Source: Bacteroidia bacterium
Lineage (GTDB): Bacteria > Bacteroidota > Bacteroidia > AKYH767-A > OLB10
DNA: 14,063 nt
Reading direction: 5' to 3'
NCBI GenBank assembly: GCA_025450095.1
Contig: JANWID010000058.1
Coordinates: forward strand, 1-14,063
The translations under genes and the position numbers were made by a program. This document shows, piece by piece, positions 12,663 through 14,063 of the stretch. Below the pieces are notes generated by a model that worked only from the letters and a program-made list of their open reading frames with translations, did not search any database and was not told the DNA's origin. Numbering within the stretch: position 1 is the first letter of the stretch; every line of letters begins with the position of its first letter.

Positions 12663-13178
12663 TCAATTCATAAATCCACTTATACTTGTCCATTTCGGGT
12701 CATTATTTATTTCATAAGCAAAGCCACGAATAAGTCCTGGTTTGTCAACTTGTGATTGTAAAAACGCATGAACTTTTTTGGGATTATCCAAATAAATGTA
12801 AATATCAAGAAATGTGTCATTGAATAAATGACCGATGTAATGAGCCGTTGTAATTTTATTTATTTCTGTTAAAAGTTCATCCTCAAGTTTGTTTGCGATT
12901 GCTGATTCTTCTTGTTTAGGTAAGCCATTTTCAAATAGGTTGTCAAGGTTAAGTCCAATGGCAATTTTTAAACACCAGGGGTATTTGTCTTTCTTGTCAT
13001 AATTTTTATAAGCCAGGTTGAACGAGCCAACAACAGGTTTGTCATCGAGTTTAGCCTCAAGTACAGAAAAACGTTCCGGTGGAAAAACATCAGAAGTTTT
13101 AGGTTTACTCGCTTGTTCACCGCAACCGAATAGTGTTGATAGAAATGATGCCATAAATATTATTATCAGGTTTTTCAC
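12663..13178 (-). CDS. DUF695-like lipoprotein
   Basis: A 171-residue lipoprotein. The leader MKNLIIIFMASFLSTLFGC ends in a lipobox (LFGC, cysteine 19), so the mature protein is probably anchored in a membrane. The body, FSVLEAKLDDKPVVGSFNLA then DKYPWCLKIAIGLNLDN and NGLPKQEESAIANKLEDELL, resembles the DUF695 family, which often stands before an RraB-like domain. DIYIYLDNPKKVHAFLQSQ and GFAYEINNDPKWTS fit that second part. The biochemical role is unknown. The 3' end may be frameshifted, with a plausible extension to 12617. It is the only gene in its unit, and the TATCTTTG of copy 8 (13287-13294) lies about 110 bases upstream. Confidence 0.75.
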   Translation of the reverse strand: MKNLIIIFMASFLSTLFGCGEQASKPKTSDVFPPERFSVLEAKLDDKPVVGSFNLAYKNYDKKDKYPWCLKIAIGLNLDNLFENGLPKQEESAIANKLEDELLTEINKITTAHYIGHLFNDTFLDIYIYLDNPKKVHAFLQSQVDKPGLIRGFAYEINNDPKWTSISGFMN

Positions 13179-13254
13179 AATTGCTATTTTGACTTGTTTC
13201 AGTATGTTTAATAAAAGTATATTATAGTTAACAGTGTTCTAAGGAGTTGCGAAT

Positions 13255-13334
13255 AGCACCCGGAGTATTGTCGTAGCTCTTTTTACCAAAGATAAAAATT
13301 AAAAGAGAAAATATGTTGTATCAATGCGTGGGTA
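13255..13334 (-). repeat. attC-like palindrome, copy 8
   Basis: Body cccggagtattgtcgtagct, then taccaaagataaaaattaaa, then atgttgtatcaatgcgtggg. The core AAC is agc (13255-13257) and the core GTT is gta (13332-13334), so both recombination cores are mutated. The loop octamer caaagata (13287-13294) is intact. Sequence conservation of the loop thus outlasts that of the cores. Confidence 0.7.
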
Positions 13335-13355
13335 ATTAGTATACCAAACTGTTAA

Positions 13356-13505
13356 TTAAAAATCTCCACCACTACTGTCTGCTCCTCCAGCATGTCCACC
13401 TCCATCATGTGCACTAAAATCTCCCCCGGAATGATGACCGCTGTCATCCGTATGGTGGTATCCTGTATGATGTCCTTCTGAACCATCCCCAAAACCCAAC
13501 CAGCT
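13356..13505 (-). other. Gly/His/Asp-rich tail in frame after the 13506 stop
   Basis: After the TAA at 13506-13508 the same frame stays open for 49 codons to TAA at 13356-13358. It begins SWLGFGDGSEGHHTGYHHTD, then DSGHHSGGDFSAHDGG, and ends GGADSSGGDF. There is no start codon inside. The composition is that of the low-complexity C-terminal tails seen on many Bacteroidetes membrane proteins, so it is probably the surviving end of another gene, or a readthrough extension of the T9SS protein. Confidence 0.5.
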
Positions 13506-14063
13506 TTATTCAACAACTAATTTCTTTTGATAATAATTTTCTCCGTCAAACAATTTGAGCATGTAAATTCCGGAGGCAATATTATTTAGATTTATTTCAT
13601 TTCTGGACGGAGTAGAAAGGCATTCATTGAGAACACTTGATCCATTCAAGTCAAATATTGAAATTGAACAGTTAGCCTTTAGATTTTCTTCTATATTTAA
13701 GTGAAGAATGCCATCTGTTACCGGGTTAGGAAAAATATTTATTTTGGTTGATTGTTCGAGCGCGGAAATACCTGTTGTCAAAGCAACCCAGTGAAAGTCG
13801 GCAATAACAGTTTTACGGGTTGATGAACATGTATCACTAACTAAAGTAAAATCCAGCGTGTCATTCTGAATTAAAAAAGTATAATTTCCCACGACTCCCG
13901 GGCAGGCTGAAGGTAATAAGTCTACGATTGTAAAATTATTTCCGTTTTCCTGGTAAGTTGCACTAGGGGTAAATGTGATATTATTAACACTAAAGGATAG
14001 AGTGTCGTTCTCAAAATGAAAATATTTAAAGAAGGCGCCTGAACTACTATTATAAACTTCCCA
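13506..14063 (-). CDS. T9SS-secreted protein, lipocalin-like, 5' end outside window
   Basis: The frame is open from the window edge (starting WEVYNSSSGAFFKYFHFEND) to TAA at 13506-13508, 185 codons; a GTG at 13892 is internal. The first ~110 residues carry repeated beta-strand patterns, including ACPGVVGNYTFLIQNDTLDF and TLVSDTCSSTR, which resemble lipocalin-like domains of Bacteroidetes proteins. This is a similarity by eye only. The last ~75 residues are a type IX sorting domain: INIFPNPVTDGILHLNI, CSISIFDLNGSSV, NIASGIYMLKLF and QKKLVVE. The protein would be surface-exposed or released. The signal peptide must lie upstream of the window. Confidence 0.8.
   Translation of the reverse strand, partial: WEVYNSSSGAFFKYFHFENDTLSFSVNNITFTPSATYQENGNNFTIVDLLPSACPGVVGNYTFLIQNDTLDFTLVSDTCSSTRKTVIADFHWVALTTGISALEQSTKINIFPNPVTDGILHLNIEENLKANCSISIFDLNGSSVLNECLSTPSRNEINLNNIASGIYMLKLFDGENYYQKKLVVE

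Larger units (their letters stand above)
9572..14063 (-). mobile_element. Integron-like cassette array, right part
   Basis: Minus-strand units separated by palindromes 4-8, same polarity as the left array. Units: two genes (9660-11166), one gene (11473-12315), a gene-less 70-bp unit (12460-12530), one gene (12663-13178) and a partial one from 13335. Outer-arm complementarity is weaker than on the left, e.g. gttatgcgaagactc (12601-12615) against the start gctattcgcaactcc of the same unit read from 13257, consistent with older, decaying sites. No integrase visible. Confidence 0.5.

Noticed and set aside
519..13334. Repeated ~80-bp palindromes as a CRISPR array or simple REP/MITE family
   Set aside because: Spacing is gene-sized and irregular, so not CRISPR. 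Plain REP/MITE copies would not have flanks that are complementary only to the far end of the same gene unit.
1..14063. tRNA, rRNA, riboswitch or insertion sequence
   Set aside because: I saw no tRNA-like cloverleaf or GTTCRA loop context, no rRNA motifs and no transposase-like protein in any frame. No riboswitch consensus was recognised.

Overview
The window looks like chromosomal DNA of an AT-rich member of the Bacteroidetes (Bacteroidota). Three proteins end in a type IX secretion (Por) sorting domain of the NPF/NPV...GIY type, several short genes encode lipoproteins or signal-peptide proteins typical of that phylum, and promoter-like sequences fit TTTG-N(19-21)-TAnnTTTG. TAA and TGA are both used as ordinary stops, so there is no sign of an altered code.

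Left part (1-2976). Four minus-strand genes, mostly secreted proteins of unknown function, are separated by near-identical ~80-bp imperfect palindromes (copies 1-3). The outermost ~10-15 bases of each gene+repeat unit are complementary to the other end of the same unit, not to the neighbouring unit. Stop codons lie on or next to the AAC/GTT core. This is the layout of integron gene cassettes with attC sites, without an integrase in view.

Middle part (2977-9572). A plus-strand operon encodes a membrane di-iron desaturase/hydroxylase-like protein with a damaged or missing start, an AurF-type di-iron N-oxygenase with all seven metal ligands, a PAPS sulfotransferase, an asparagine-synthetase-like amidotransferase with altered active-site residues, and a Coq4-like protein with an intact HDxxH-x11-E motif. 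It reads as part of a specialised-metabolite pathway. I recognise no scaffold-building enzyme (NRPS, PKS) and cannot name a product. Two similar ~73-bp segments, each following a gene that ends in YTIPI, contain tiny ORFs that start M(I/V)YPEG. The whole segment begins and ends at the predicted cassette crossover point.

Right part (9570-14063). The cassette-like array resumes with the same polarity: copies 4-8 of the palindrome, a two-gene unit (T9SS protein plus lipoprotein-like protein), a membrane-anchored Bacteroidetes protein, a 70-bp unit with only a gene remnant, a DUF695-like lipoprotein and a T9SS protein running off the window. Copies 4, 6, 7 and 8 are more degenerate. Several genes here are followed by what look like coding remnants of other or longer genes.

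Overall: a cassette array in a Bacteroidetes genome, mostly of orphan secreted proteins, split by a biosynthetic operon. The repeats have a conserved loop carrying a Bacteroidetes -7 box, so they may work both as recombination sites and as promoters for the next cassette gene.
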